Counted from the first letter of the stretch, positions 10,956 through 23,175 are shown. The stretch: 64,000 nt of DNA from Stachybotrys elegans (GCA_020746835.1 JAGPNK010000003.1:1612001-1676000), one strand, 5' to 3'. The notes: generated from the sequence alone by a model not told the origin. Program-made: numbers and translations.

Positions 10956-13900
10956 TGTGGAAGACAGGCCGATATGATCGGACGACAGGCGATATTTATA
11001 CAAGACGAGCTGACGATGATGTAAGTGAATCCCTCTCTATTCTCAAATAGGAGAAGAGCTTCGCAGCCGGTGTGCTGGTATCTTGTGTCGGGTGCCTGGT
11101 TTCTGGGGTCGTGATCTGATCTGACGTCTAGGGACGAGACTTTGCCTCCTATGTACCAACGGGGTGAGCATGTGTTGACGACGATGGTGATCCTGCCAGG
11201 TGTACAGCCACTCGAGCATCTTATACATGATCTGGCCCGGGAGGGGTGGGGGGTTCGACAGCTTGTTACGGCGCGTCTCGTCGAGCCCTACAAAGCAAGT
11301 TACATGCCAAGGGAGGGTAGTCAAGCCACCAGGGCTGGCAGGGCTCAACCGAGGTGAAGCATGGTGGATGCACTGCAGGCAGCATGGCATGGGGGAGTGT
11401 GAGTAAGAATGGGAGTGGAATGACGGCAGATGGGAGAGACACGTATGGAAGCAGGTGTGTATGGGCCTCATCTATTTCTCCCGTGTTCGTGGCCGCATGT
11501 TGGTGCTCTCTTGCAAGCAGTCAGGATATCCATCAGCCTTACCAGTGGAGACGCCGACGTCGCCCCTTGTTCACAACTCGGCCACGGGCCCCTGCCGCAA
11601 ATAGAGGGCCGGTAGTTGAGCACCACTCCGAAGTCCTCGCTGGATAGCCAGGATACGAATGTAACAGGCCCGGAAGGCCCACGAGCCGTCGTGGCTCAAT
11701 CTGTTGGTCCTGCTGCCGGCTGACATTGTTGTCGAATCGGGGATACGGTATAGTCGTTGCATGGTTTCTATTGCAGGAGGCGCCATGTTTCCCCCGATCA
11801 GGGCGGACGGGCTGAGCCTGTCTTGGCACAGGCGGGTTGGTACGACACAGCTGACACAGGACCGAGGGAGAATAGTGCCATCAGACCAATGGCGCGTGCC
11901 CTTTGATCGACAGCAAGTCCTATTCGCCAGGCGGCAGCTCCTACTGGCTTGTTGGTTGAGCCCGCGGTGACGGGTCGGACGTGTTGGCCGTCCCTGGGCT
12001 GAAAAGCCCGCGAAGAGCGGCCGCCTTCCGGCCGCCACCACAACGCTGGACGACCGAGTGTGGACCGAACACCTGGAGTGCTGGATAATTAAACAACCCC
12101 CTATGCCCGAACTCCCTGCCTGCTGTCTGGCTTGCTCTTCAGGCACTTTGATCCGCCGTTTGGTAATGGCTAGCCTTGGTCCGCGTGAGCGCGATGCATT
12201 CACTCCGCTCTGCTACGCCCCCGGGCCGCATATCCTATCCTGTCTTCTGCCCTCTCATTGATCGGCTTATATTTACCACCTGCCTCAGGCACTGTGGGAC
12301 GACAAGTGCAACAAAGGGCCCACTAACCGAGGAACGTGGGAAGAAGAAGGATCCTTGGAGTTTCCGAGTAGTTGGATGTTTCGCTTGCCCCGACCACCAC
12401 AGTCCCTCCGAAACACCAGCACGGAGCCAGGTGCCGATCGGCGTTAGGGGTTTGCAGTTGATGGTTGATTACAAACTGCCTCAACTGATTGTAATGATTC
12501 CACGCATTCAAAACTTCAACTTGCAGAATCCTAAAGCCGCCACCGTTGGGCCTGTCTAAGCAAATGGCAGTGGCCATCAATGACTAATGCACAAGTCGGA
12601 CGACAAATTTATAACCCTGCCAATCCAGACCAACATTGAGAGAACGGTGTGCTGGCTCCCTAGTCTTGACAAGGGAACGCATTTCAGGTTGCATTGCATT
12701 TACCAACGACCCTCCCCCCCGGTAATCAATATACAGGTGCCGAAGTCTTCCTTCCTATATGCCGCACGCTAGTGCCTAAACTTAAAGCAAAAGTGCTGTG
12801 AGTTGGTTCCCTCCTTCAATAACTATGGTTGGTTGGTCATAGCTGACGCCGGCACAATCACCATCTTCGGCTTTAACTCACAAGATCAACAACGGGCTCA
12901 ATATTGGCTTTCATCGCAGGGTCCCCTCCCCCACTTCTTCTCATTTGTTATCCAGCTCAATGTCTGGTTCTTTTCATCCTTCCATGGTGAGTCATGTTGA
13001 CACACCCCTCATCCTGCTCTCCGTCGGTTGACTCAGCCGCCCCTTGCTGTCCGGATCCGACATAACAACACCTTATTTGCTGATTGTGGACATGGGTCCG
13101 GCGTCATCGGAGGGGCTGCCAGGATCATTGTGGTTCATCTCGGGCCTAGCTCGTAGCCTGGGCTCATCCGGGCACTTCCTCTGCCTAGAGGTGTGAGCTC
13201 CTCTGTATCTTAAAGCCGTGCCTTTGCATGGTCCTGGATGCTCCCAAAGGGAGAAAATCCCGAACCAGCCAGTCGGAGCTGGGATGATCTTCTGCACACG
13301 CCGATCCAGGTAACTTCGTCATACATACAGCTGTATGCCCTGTGTAACCCCTCTACACCTGAGCTATTGGAACTCCCAGGGTGTATTTTTCCCAGGCACT
13401 GCCCCATGTTTTGTGTTGGTCCACACACCAGGGCTAGCCTTTCTCTTCCCTAGCCTTTCTCGTACCATGTCTCCTCCCGAAGAGCTTCAGGAGATCGACG
13501 TTGGAGGAATGAGTCCGCCCGTCGAATCGAGCCGCCAACATCTTTAATGGATGACCAAGGGGCCCATGTCTCTTTTGGGTAACTTGTACAGGATAGGAAT
13601 ATCCTCTGAGTTAAGGTCCTCCCTCTAACCCGATTGTGAAGGAGCAACTCTTGGCAAGCGTTGGTTGATTGGCCCGTGGTCCGCGGAGCCCCGTGGCACT
13701 TGAAAGTGCAACCCCATCGTGCGGTACGGCAGTTCACGGAGATCTTGTGCAATATGCGTGACCAACATGTTCGGGCTTCACCAGTGGCACAGCTCGCTCG
13801 AGCCCGCAGGCCAATCACTCAGCCAGGTTACAGGTTACACAAGTTGCCAACTCAGTCCTTGAAGGGTGGTCATGCATCTATCTAAAGGCTTGCAGGGAGG

Positions 13901-14783
13901 TATGCGGGTAAGCTGACGACACAGCAACAGAGTATCATGGCATCCTCGTTGGGACCATAAGCTACCCAAAAAGCTACACAAATCTCCCGCTCCGAGCGCG
14001 TCTATCTAAGAGGAGGGGCGGGGGACTAGGGGAGGAGGGAGTTTCTAGACTGTGTGCGGGAAGGATCAGAATTAGCACTCATCACTCGAAAGGCCTGCAT
14101 CGCCTCGCGTTTTCACCCCCCCCCCCCCCTACCACTTCCAACGGTTTGGCTTCCTTGATCCTGCCCCTCCTCCCCCCGTCCTCGTCTCGTACAAGCGCAT
14201 GTATGGAATTCGGGGGCCGAAAATCGCACGGGGTCGCGCGAGAATCGCCCGCCGCCGAGTTGCCGCCCATCGCACCCCGTACCCTTCCTGATGTAGATGC
14301 TGGTCTCTCATTGCTGTTCAGGGTGGCTGTGCAGAACCCGGAAGCCTTGTCGCTGCACATACATGCTCTAGAATCCTTGGCCTCTTCCTAGCCTCAGCGA
14401 CTATTAGACTTGGGTGTTGAAGCTTCCAGAATCGATCCACGATACCTTGCTTGGAGGTGAGAACGGTCCACTTCCTGGGGTAACACAAGGCACAGAGCTT
14501 GGTTGTAAAGGGGGGTGAGCAGCCTTCGCCAGGGTGGATAGGATGACAATGCAGGTAATACAGCGACATATCTTGCACATTTGCTTTTTGATCCAAGGTT
14601 ATCCCGTCGGCCCATCTTCGCTCCGTCCCGTGCTGTCTGGTGACTCGGCTCGACCCGACTCTCCGGTCCATCGCAGCCTGGCCGCCTTCTCCAGGTTTGG
14701 GGGCGGCGCCAGACTCTGTCTGTATCTACAGCCTTTCCCCCCTCACGAAATACTCATGTCTGTGTTCCTTTCTTTCATCTTCT
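10956..14783. other. 3.8-kb region without supported genes
   Basis: I see no frame with family motifs or a consistent splice structure. Open frames up to 210 codons (11571-12203, minus) are Arg/Ser-rich shadows without domain character. The segment holds a 14-base C homopolymer at 14116-14129. It could contain the long promoter of the Zn2Cys6 gene, decayed sequence or a non-coding RNA, none of which I can demonstrate. Confidence 0.4.
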
Positions 14784-15753
14784 TCATCCACTAAAGGAGC
14801 CTTCCATCCACCCTCCGTCCATGAACCACGACGACTTGGTGACAAACTTGCTCTCGTCGCCAAGCAGGAACGCGATGCCGGCCGCAATCTCCTCTGGCTC
14901 CGAGAACCTCTTAAACAGCTGCGGCACGTTGTCTGCGGTGAGCTCCCATGTCTTGCCCTCGCCAATGTCAAAGGGAGTCTGCATCATGGAGGTGTTGATG
15001 GATCCACTGTGCAAACAGCAGTCAGCATCCATTGTGGCACACTTACATGGAGCTCCCGTACAGAACGGTAGAGGATAGGAGGGGGGGGGCAATGGTTATT
15101 TGGTGCTTACGGGCATATAGCATTGACTCGCACATTTCGCGGAGCCGCTTCGAAAGCAGCTACCTTGGTCAGCCCGATCAGACCATGCTTGGACGTGATG
15201 TATCCCGCCACGCCGGCCGATGCATAGCTGCTCGCCACGCTCCCCACGTTGACTATGCTCCCGCCCTCGGAGATAACCTTCATCTCCTCCCGAAGGCAGT
15301 GGAACGTCCCCGTGAGGTTCGTGGCGAGGAGGTCCTCCCAGTCATCCAGATCCATGGCCGTGATAGGCCTGAGCTTCCTCTGCTCTCGCCCTGGCGCGCC
15401 ACCGTCGTTAGCCCTGATGCGCGAAAAGCCTCTTTCGGGAGATGTTGCCCTTCCTTACCCGCGACGTTGGCGCATGCGTCAATCTTGCCGAATCTGGCCA
15501 CCGTATCAGTGATCCATTTTGCGACCGCTGAAAGATCCTTGGTGTTGACTGCTGCGCTCAGTATGCGGTCCTTGGCGTCGGGGAAGTCCTTCTCCAACTC
15601 CGCGGCGGCGGCTGCTATGTTGTCTGCGTTGCTGCTGGAGATGGATATGGTGGCGCCGCGGACGAGGAGATATTTTGCCAGTGCCAGACCGACGCCTCGC
15701 GAGGCCCCGGTGATGGTCACGACCTTGTCTTGGAAAGGGTATGGGGTAGCCAT
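14784..15753 (-). CDS. Short-chain dehydrogenase/reductase (SDR)
   Basis: Three exons (15459-15753, 15111-15390, 14784-15006) join in phase for 265 residues. The Rossmann glycine motif TGASRGVGLA is near residues 15-24, the structural NVAG motif spans the first intron, and the catalytic residues lie in GSVASSYASAGVAGYITSK (Ser, then Y-x3-K). A late segment (residues 200-265) includes the typical C-terminal region ending FMDGGWMEGS. This is a classical NAD(P)(H) SDR of standard length. The substrate is unknown and there is no neighbouring biosynthetic cluster. The start at 15753 is followed directly by the first beta-strand (KVVTITGASRG), as expected for the family. Confidence 0.92.
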
Positions 15754-16858
15754 TGTGAATGGGTTTGTGAATCTTGAGATGCAGCAGCCACTCAACAGGC
15801 GGGCATGCCATGAGCGGAAGCAAGGCTTTTATTCCCAACATCTTCCAGGGCTGCTCCATCCTTCGCTGCGCGGAGGGACGACATGCCTGCCCGGCAGTGG
15901 GGTGATATCGATATCAGTACTCTGGATCATCACTGTCGGCTGCGAATGAGGTTTGACAAAACACTTCGAGGGCAGGGTTCGTATGGGGTGACTCTTAATG
16001 GGTTGCATAGACGAACTCCATCCATGTAGGTGATTGGGCATATCGAGCAAGGGGCGAGATGTCTATTGCGACGATCACCCCTTCTTCCTTCTCTCCATGC
16101 AAGTTGCTGAACTCTTTCTCCTGATGCCTCGAACAACTCTTGTTAAGCACATATGCAGATACGTCCGTCAAACAAACCCTTGACGCCGCGCTGGTCAAAG
16201 TAACGATTCTTGATCGCACATTATCATTCGGATGCTTTCCCATACTCGGAACAGACAGATCAGTTTGAACAGTGTTGTATCGTACATGGGTTCTTCAGAC
16301 CCTTGACCTCGGCCCAAAACTCCCAGGAACCCCATTCATTCCCGATCCCATATCAACCCGTCTTGTAACTTGCAAAGAAACACAACTTAAGCATTTGGCT
16401 CTGGTTTCCTTTTCTTCCCTCCTTCCTTCCTTCTTTTTTCTTTCTCGCTCCGTGATGGATGAATGCCGTTTCGTTTCATAAAACGCGCTGTTAATGTTTG
16501 CTTGCCCATTGTGTGAATGGGCCCCCCTCTCGCCACCTCCACCAAGGAAGTGACGTCCAGTTCCACCCCTCTTGGCAATAGTACATGGGGTTTGCAGGCG
16601 AAGGAGGGGAAATGGAGAAACCCAGGGCGGTGAGGCAAGAAGAAGGATGATATACAGGCCGATAGGAGGCCTCGTAGTGAAAGAGTTGGAGGCCAAGCCG
16701 CCGACGGCGACATGTATAGTATCGTGATGCATCACCCGAATAACATCTCGTCTTGCCTGTCCAGAAGCATCCAGTGGCGTCTTGTCATACTTTGGGGAAC
16801 TGACATCGATTGACCAGCAAGCATCGACATATTAACCGCCGCGGCGCACCGATCCCAT
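15754..16858. other. Intergenic region between SDR and cyclin genes
   Basis: No supported gene in 1.1 kb. It serves as SDR promoter (right of 15753) and cyclin 3' region. A pyrimidine-rich stretch lies around 16405-16450. Confidence 0.4.
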
Positions 16859-18283
16859 TCAGTGATATCTTCCCTTGCCTCGGTAATGCCTCTCACCACG
16901 ATGACCGCCATATGGTCCTCCTCTCCTGTGATCTCCTCTACCACGGTAGCCACCGCGATACCCGTCGCGCCCGCCTCTCCTTTCACTGCGCTCCTCTCCA
17001 TCGCGGCGCGGCAGCGGCGGCAGTGGTTCCTCCACCTCGACCTCGTACTCTTCAAATTCCTCGCGGAAGTATCTGGCCGACGTCTCTTGTTCCTCACGGG
17101 CCGTTTCTATGTCAAAGACGAAGCGCATGGTACCGTCCTGCCCTCTTGCCGATCGACGGGCCGAGGCGTCGCCGGGCCAAGAGGCGTTGGTCGCGGGTGA
17201 CGTCGCAGAGCCAGGTGTCTGTGGTGTCGGTTCTTCAATCTCGCACCGGTTGCAGTGGAAGAGATGCCGTGGCTGAGCAGCCGTGTCGAGATCCTTGTTG
17301 AGGTGAATCTTGATGTCGATACACTTGTTGAGATCAAACTGGGCTCCAATCTTAGTGGATTTGTGGTGCTGGACGTAGAGGTCCAACAGATCCAGCATCG
17401 TCTCCATCACTGCCTCGCGATCGTACTGACGTCGCTGCGAGGCGAATTCCTGGATCCTCTCCAGGTGCTCTCCTCGCATGCGCGCTGTGAGCTCCGCCAC
17501 GGCCATGACCATGGTAAAGGTTGTCCGCTTGATGGGCACAAACGTCTTGTACATGTCGATACACATGGCGTACGCTGTATGGTAGAAATCTTTCCCGCCT
17601 TCCTTGCCCAAAGCGCTGCGAACCACCTTAACGAGTAGCTTCTGGGGGTACCGGGTTCGGAAATCGAAGCCTATTGTTTCCAGAATCAGTCGTTCCAGGC
17701 CAATGATGACTCTTCCAGGTGATTCGAATATCTACGTCTGTTAGCGCAAGGTGTCCATGCCTCCCGAAGCAGATGCGTACCTTGTCATCGGCGGCGGCAG
17801 GCTTATCTGGGTTCTTAACTGAGTAAGCTGCCGCCAGTATATCCCTCGACTTCTTGATCGTATCCTCGACCTTGCACGCCACGAAGAGCGAGGCCAGCGC
17901 CGCGTCCTGGTAGTTATACTCGGCATCGCGAAAGTTGAGCCTGAACTTGTGGAAGTACGTGCACGCTGTGTCGAAAGTCCGCACCGGTCTATGCAAGAGA
18001 AAATCCCAGTCAGCCGCAATGCTTTAGCCAAGAACGCAGGTATTCATTCGTACAGGTGTAGGTGCTTCCGCACATTGTCGATCAGCTGGACGCCCTGGAG
18101 CCGATTGCTGTCCTCGCGTGCTGGGTCACAGCCGTTGTCCTTTAGCAGACGCCGCACCTTCGTCTCGGAGCTGTACTGGTTCGAGCTGAATATGAAGCCA
18201 GGGTGAGGCCCGACTCTGGGAGCAGCGGCGGCTGTAGAGTCGCCATTCGCGGCCTTTGCGCGTTCGGGGCTGCCAGGCGCCAT
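16859..18283 (-). CDS. CTK2-like cyclin, regulatory subunit of an RNA polymerase II CTD kinase
   Basis: Three exons (18054-18283, 17781-17988, 16859-17731) join in phase for 436 residues. The N-terminal cyclin box runs from about residue 35 to 145, including VRTFDTACTYFHKF, a cyclin-fold signature, and ASLFVACKVEDT. A second cyclin fold continues to about residue 260. The tail is Arg/Gly-rich (RRGGRDGYRGGYRGRGD), suggesting RNA or nuclear-body association. The arrangement fits the beta subunit of CTD kinase I (Ctk2 in yeast), which pairs with a Cdk12/Ctk1-type kinase to phosphorylate Ser2 of the Pol II tail. Cyclin K/T-like assignment is the alternative. No partner kinase of that class lies in the window. 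Confidence 0.85.
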
Positions 18284-19425
18284 GGCTGCGTAGGGCTCGA
18301 CGAGGGGTGTCGACGGGCGGATAGATCGAACGAATCGCGAATATTAGAGATTATAGCAGTCCATGTAACAGGTACACTCTCAATCGCGGTTTGCCGTCAA
18401 TTTTCCGCGCTCATGATCAAGAGCTTGGGGGGTTTGAAGCTGCTCGGATTTCGTCCGTTTGGTGAAGCGAATGGCGATCTAGGTCGGAGCTCCAATCGCG
18501 CGATAATTTAATATTCGGTGCGACCCGTTCGACGCCAGAAGGAGGACCGTCTGAACTTGTTGGATGCAGATAGCTTGTTGCGCAAAAAGAGTTTCTAGAG
18601 GATCTGAGGAACGACAAGGCTGGGCGAGGAAGTGATGTGGCTGAGTGCCAACGACCCACTGTATACGCCACAGGTTCCATCCAGCCTTGCCTGGATCCAT
18701 CACGAAAGCGGACGTTATAAAAGCTTCCGCACTGGGAATAGATGTACTAGGGTGCAGGACTGTCCAGGCAGCTTATCCTTAATTCCTATATGGGCGAATC
18801 ACGGATACTCAAGAAGGGGATACTCTCCCCTCTTATGTTAACACTTTCAACCTCTTCCAACGATGTCGGACTTTGGCGATAGCCTTTCAGACGCGATGGT
18901 GAATGAACACATGTGGTGGATAGTTGAAGAAGAGTGGCGGGATGCTGTCAGCAGCCCATGCATAGCTTGTATGATGAATCGAATAGCATCGTGATATTGA
19001 TATCATTGTAGCTGTCCTGCTTCATCATCTGCCAGTTGGACTTTAGATTCATCGTAGATACGCATCCAGGCTCTTTGTACATGTATATTCCTTTCATACG
19101 GCTATCGAATATTCTACAGATGAACAGAGTCTGACACATGACCGAGTTGAGCCAGGGCACTCAGAAAGGGCGGCGGGACGGGACGGGTGCAATGAGTTCT
19201 GGCGGTCTGTTAGTAAAGGTATACTTTGGTTGGATGGTATCTGGGGGATGAATGGACAATCGTGACAACACCGACAAGGCAAATGATCACCGCAGGGTAC
19301 TAACATTGTCGCGCGAGTTGGAGGCCGTCTGGCTGGCCCGCGAAGGTAGCATCCTCGCCTATATATAGGCAGTCCACAAGCGAGAAGCAGGCCAGCCAGC
19401 GAGGACATGCGGCCGTATAGGCCGC
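18284..19425. other. Intergenic region upstream of the cyclin gene
   Basis: No supported gene in 1.1 kb. It contains the cyclin promoter and the 3' side of the small peptide gene. Confidence 0.4.
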
Positions 19426-19578
19426 CTAGTTGGCCTTCGGGGTCTTGGGAGTGGCCAGAATGGTGGGAACCTCAGGTGCAGCCCCGGAAGGGCCGGTAAT
19501 GGGGAGCAGGAACCGCGTGAGAGGGACGGCGGTTGCCGAAGCGGCGAACAGGACGGTCAGAAGCGAAGCAGGGTTCAT
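19426..19578 (-). CDS. Small secreted-type peptide, 50 residues, unrecognised
   Basis: A compact open frame of 50 codons starts with MNPASLLTVLFAASATAVP, a short polar start, a hydrophobic core and small residues before a likely signal-peptidase site near residue 17. The mature part is about 33 residues, Pro/Thr/Lys-rich, ending PKTPKAN, with no cysteines. A TATA-like element (TATATTATAA, minus strand) sits about 230 nt upstream, near 19803-19812. Frame, start context and stop are clean. There is no family assignment. It could be a pheromone-like or effector-like peptide, a membrane-anchored small protein, or a chance frame. Confidence 0.4.
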   Translation of the reverse strand: MNPASLLTVLFAASATAVPLTRFLLPITGPSGAAPEVPTILATPKTPKAN

Positions 19579-20703
19579 CTTGTCGGCGAGGTTGTAGTTT
19601 GATCTGGATCTGGTTCGATAGGAAAAGGGCTTGACGGGAGGGGTTGTCTGAGAGCAATGTCGAGGGAGCCTGTCCGATGAAGTTTGCGCAAAGTCGAAAG
19701 AACAGAAACACCGGGTATAGCGAGAAGAGAAGGCGAGACCGAGCTCTAAACAACAAACAAAGAAGGAGAGGTCCTGTCACGATGGGCCCGGCGGCCAGAC
19801 CGTTATAATATATCCGTAATCGCGAGTTGGAGGTGGAAATGGAAATGAAAGGTGTATGCTCAGTCACGACTCTCCATGGTTGAGCAACATCCGGAGGCGT
19901 TGAGGAGGTCTGGTGAAACCCCTTGGCGCGGAGCCACCTCTATACAATTGGAACCAAAACCAACCCCGACTTCACTCGTCTCCCTCCCCAAAGGCTGCGG
20001 CAGCTGCTCACGAGAGCGCAGCCGAGAGCTGGAGGTGCCAGGCGCGGCCTCGATCTAGCCGCAATTGAGCGCGCCACTGCATTGCCTAGATCGAGCGTGA
20101 AACGCAGGACGGGGGAACCATTGGGCGGTTGGGGTCCAAGCCCACAGGCCTCCGGCGCACGGCGTTTCATCAGGGATGTCAGTGATGCCGTGCGGTCGCT
20201 GGATAGATTAACACACGTCCCCTTTCAGGCCTTCAGGGCTCTGCGCTCGCCGCAGCATGCCGTCCTGGGTGAGTGGCTGTGGGCTGGCAGTCCGAGGCCA
20301 TCCTCGGAGCGATCTCTTGTGATGGGCCGACGACGAGAATATCTCCGGACAGATCACGCCATGTTTCCTGATGTTTGTGATCGGCTTTCAAATGATTGCC
20401 AGAAAGCGGGGCCCTGGCTGCTGTATCCGCAAGCAAAGTAAGTACGGATTTAACATTTCGCCGCTGCCATTTCCACAGCCAATGGGAAGCTGGTAGCTGC
20501 CTAAACCGCCCGGCATTGGCATTTAGTGATGACGATAGCTTGCTTATCTCCACGACCCTGATGCCTTCCACCCAAGCCCCGTCTATTGACTGACCGGCTC
20601 TGTTGTACCACACTCCAGCTCCAGCACGCAGCCAAATTATCAAACATCATAACATCGTCTCGGTCAATTCAACCCCTGCTTCTTTGACGAACTCACTCCC
20701 ACC
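19579..20703. other. Intergenic region between small peptide and thioesterase genes
   Basis: A plus-strand frame of 172 codons (19923-20441) has no motif and is not accepted. The segment contains a near-perfect inverted repeat at 20049-20095 (listed separately). The right end is the thioesterase promoter. Confidence 0.4.
20049..20095. repeat. Inverted repeat, hairpin-forming
   Basis: The left arm CTCGATCTAGCCGCAAT (20049-20065) and the right arm ATTGCCTAGATCGAG (20081-20095) are reverse complements except for two extra bases in the left arm. The loop is 15 nt. Non-coding context. Confidence 0.75.
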
Positions 20704-21699
20704 ATGCGCGCCGCAACTACCGCTGCGCTGCTCGCCAGCCTTGTCCTTGCCGTGCCTTCGGCCGCCAGCCAGCACCGCCTGCAGCGTCAGGACGACTCGG
20801 ACGACACGCCGCTCCCCCTCGTCATCTGGCACGGCCTTGGCGACTCCTTCAACGGTGAAGGAATCCAGCAGGTCGGCGCGCTCGCCGAGGCCATCCACCC
20901 AGGCACCTTCGTCTACACGGTAGCCCTGGGCGCTGACGCCAACGCCGACCGGTCTGCCACCTTCTTCGGAAACGTGAGCGCCCAGGTCCAGACGGTCTGC
21001 GACGCCCTCGCTGCGCACCCCATCCTCTCTACCGCCCCGGCCGTCGACGCCATCGGCTTCTCCCAGGGCGGCCAGTTCCTCCGTGGCTACGTCGAGCGCT
21101 GCAACTACCCGCCCGTCCGCAGCCTCGTCACCTTTGGCAGCCAGCACAACGGCATCATCGACTTCCACACGTGCGGCGATACCGAGTGGCTCTGCAAGGC
21201 CGCCATGGCCCTCCTGCGGTTCAACACCTGGGGTAACCTCGTCCAGAGCCGCCTCGTCCCTGCCCAGTATTACCGCAACCCCGCGACCCAGTCCGAGTAC
21301 GAAAACTACATCGAGCACTCCAACTTCCTCGCCGACATCAACAACGAGCGCCTCCTCAAGAACGCCACCTACAAGGAGAACCTCGCCAGCCTGACCAACT
21401 TTGTCATGTACATGTTCGATCAGGATACCACCGTCGTCCCCAAGGAGACGTCGTGGTTCGCCGAGGTCAACGGCACTGAGACCATCCCCCTCCGCGCCAG
21501 GCCGCTGTACCGCGAGAACTGGCTCGGTCTGCGCGACCTGGATGCCAAGGGCGGCCTGTGGTTCAAGACCATCGATGGCGACCATATGCAGATCACGGAG
21601 CAGGTGCTCAACGATACCATGGCTGACTTTTTCGGCCCTTACTCACGAAAGTTTAGCAAGTCCGCGCCACAGGAGGAGCGCATCTCGCTCGAGCTGTGA
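20704..21699 (+). CDS. Palmitoyl-protein thioesterase (PPT1 type)
   Basis: Single exon of 331 residues. Residues 1-22 form a signal peptide. The alpha/beta-hydrolase domain begins with LPLVIWHGLGDSF. The nucleophile is Ser120 in GFSQGGQ, and the following RGYVERCN is strongly conserved in PPT1. The acid is Asp241 in MFDQDTTVVPKETSWF, and the base is His294 in DGDHMQ. Potential N-glycosylation sites include N90 (NVS), N220 (NAT) and N256 (NGT). Known enzymes are lysosomal/vacuolar and remove S-linked fatty acids from proteins; a vacuolar location is inferred. Length matches the family. It converges with the L1-domain gene 283 nt downstream. Confidence 0.94.
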   Translation: MRAATTAALLASLVLAVPSAASQHRLQRQDDSDDTPLPLVIWHGLGDSFNGEGIQQVGALAEAIHPGTFVYTVALGADANADRSATFFGNVSAQVQTVCDALAAHPILSTAPAVDAIGFSQGGQFLRGYVERCNYPPVRSLVTFGSQHNGIIDFHTCGDTEWLCKAAMALLRFNTWGNLVQSRLVPAQYYRNPATQSEYENYIEHSNFLADINNERLLKNATYKENLASLTNFVMYMFDQDTTVVPKETSWFAEVNGTETIPLRARPLYRENWLGLRDLDAKGGLWFKTIDGDHMQITEQVLNDTMADFFGPYSRKFSKSAPQEERISLEL

Positions 21700-21982
21700 G
21701 CTGTGCACTGATTTTTTTTCTTTTCTTCTTTTTCTTTTACGCGAGGATTGGTTGTATTGGGCGTCTTGGTCGAATAGTTTCGCTCTTCTCATGTGGTATC
21801 ATCAGTAGCTTAGATGTCGTTGATTGGAAGCACAAAGTATGCATGTATTGATAGGCTCTGCCCAGGATTAAATTCTTTGTCAATTTTCTGTAGCCCAAAC
21901 GCCCAACACCGGTGCCGACTGCCCGTGCATGGATTCCTTCTCATCATGTTCCCTCTTGTTCGTACCCAAGGAGAGCTGCGTT

Positions 21983-23175
21983 TTACTCGTCCATGGCCTT
22001 CTTGGCAGTAGCCTTTTGCTTCCTCAACCTGGCCTTGCGGTCCGAGATCTGTGCGTCCAGCTTGGAGTCGTCGGCCTCGGGCAGCGGCTTCTTTGCCTTC
22101 CTGGTCTTCTTGGTCGCTGGCGTCTCAGCCTCCTCTGCGGCCTCGAGCGACTTTCGCTTCTTGCCGACGTTAGCCTTCTCGACCGCCTTGTCCTCCTCGG
22201 GCTCGGCGATGACGTCCTTCTCGTCAACCCAGAGCTCGTCAGTGAGCCAAATGGGTAGGGCGGCCGTCTCGGGGCCCTTGATGTAGATGCTCTTGACATT
22301 GCGCCACTTCTGGGGCACCCACTTCTCCACAAGCGCCGTGACTACGGCGTCGACGTTATCGGCAATCTGCTCGGGTGTCCAGGTCGACAGACCAATCTTG
22401 ACGGCTGTGTTCGTCGAAGGCGACAGGTGAACGAGGGCCGAGTTGATGGCCTTGTAGATCTCCTTGGCGATGTCGGCGGGCTTGCGAGCATTGACCTCGC
22501 CCTCAGCTCTCGGCTTCTTGACCTTCTTTCCTTCGGTCTTGGGCGTCTTGGCCTGGAACACGACAGGGATGGGGCGCTTCTGAGTAGTCTTGTAAAAGGT
22601 CTTGCCGAGGACCTTGGGGAGGCGGTTAATGATGCGGTCGTCGCCAAGGAAGATGTCGTGCTCGGAGAAGAGTTTGCGCTGGGCCTCGTACTGGCTGAAC
22701 TTGGCCTTGAGCTTGGTCATGTCGATGACTCGGGTGATGCGCTTGCTCAGTTCGGCGGGGAACTCGTCCGAAGCGACGATGTTCTTGTAGGCGCGCTGGG
22801 GGTCGGCGACGATGAGGCAGATGGTGGCTGACTCGTCGGCGTTGACGGGGTGCGGCAGAGGGATCTTGCCAGGCTGTAGGCGGGCCTTGTCGGCAATGTG
22901 TCGCTTGGTGGTGAGCGTCAGCCAGACAGGCGTCTCGGCGGGCTCGTCATCGCCATCCTCCAGCAGATTGCGCTTGCCAGACTCCTCCGTCTTCTCCTTT
23001 GAGGCCTTCTTGATGTGGGCGAGCAGAGCCTTGGAGGCTTTCAGGGTCTTTGCGACGGGGACGGTCAGCATGGAGATCGGGCTGGAAAGTGGCGGAGAGG
23101 GCGCAAACAAACCTGATCGGGATCAATTGAGGCGACGGCCTTGGAGCCAGTCGCAACTACCGCCTTGGAAGCCAT
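21983..23175 (-). CDS. Ribosomal L1-domain protein, ribosome biogenesis (Utp30/RSL1D1-like)
   Basis: Two exons (23113-23175 and 21983-23047) give 375 residues. The 5' exon encodes 21 residues ending IDPDQ and joins to TLKASKALLAHIKKA, a known family start. The L1 fold spans about residues 20-275, with VWLTLTTKRHI, CLIVADPQ and the GKTFYKTTQKRPIPV region. The last 80 residues are Lys/Glu-rich with several basic nuclear-localisation-like runs (KKRK, KKTRKAKK). Known relatives associate with pre-ribosomes in the nucleolus. Its intron start sequence (GTTTGT) is weaker than consensus, but the join is in phase and restores family sequence. Confidence 0.88.

Noticed and set aside
11043..11471. Minus-strand frame containing MYKMLEWLYTWQDHHRRQHM
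   Set aside because: Part looks protein-like, but I could not connect it to exons with a start or stop; left as unproven.
11571..12203. 210-codon minus-strand open frame
   Set aside because: Arg/Ser-rich, no domain pattern and no supporting splice or start context.
19923..20441. 172-codon plus-strand open frame
   Set aside because: Composition is unremarkable and it overlaps the inverted repeat; no family pattern.
20647..21585. 312-codon frame antisense to the thioesterase
   Set aside because: Gly/Val/Glu-rich shadow caused by strong third-position GC bias of the sense gene.
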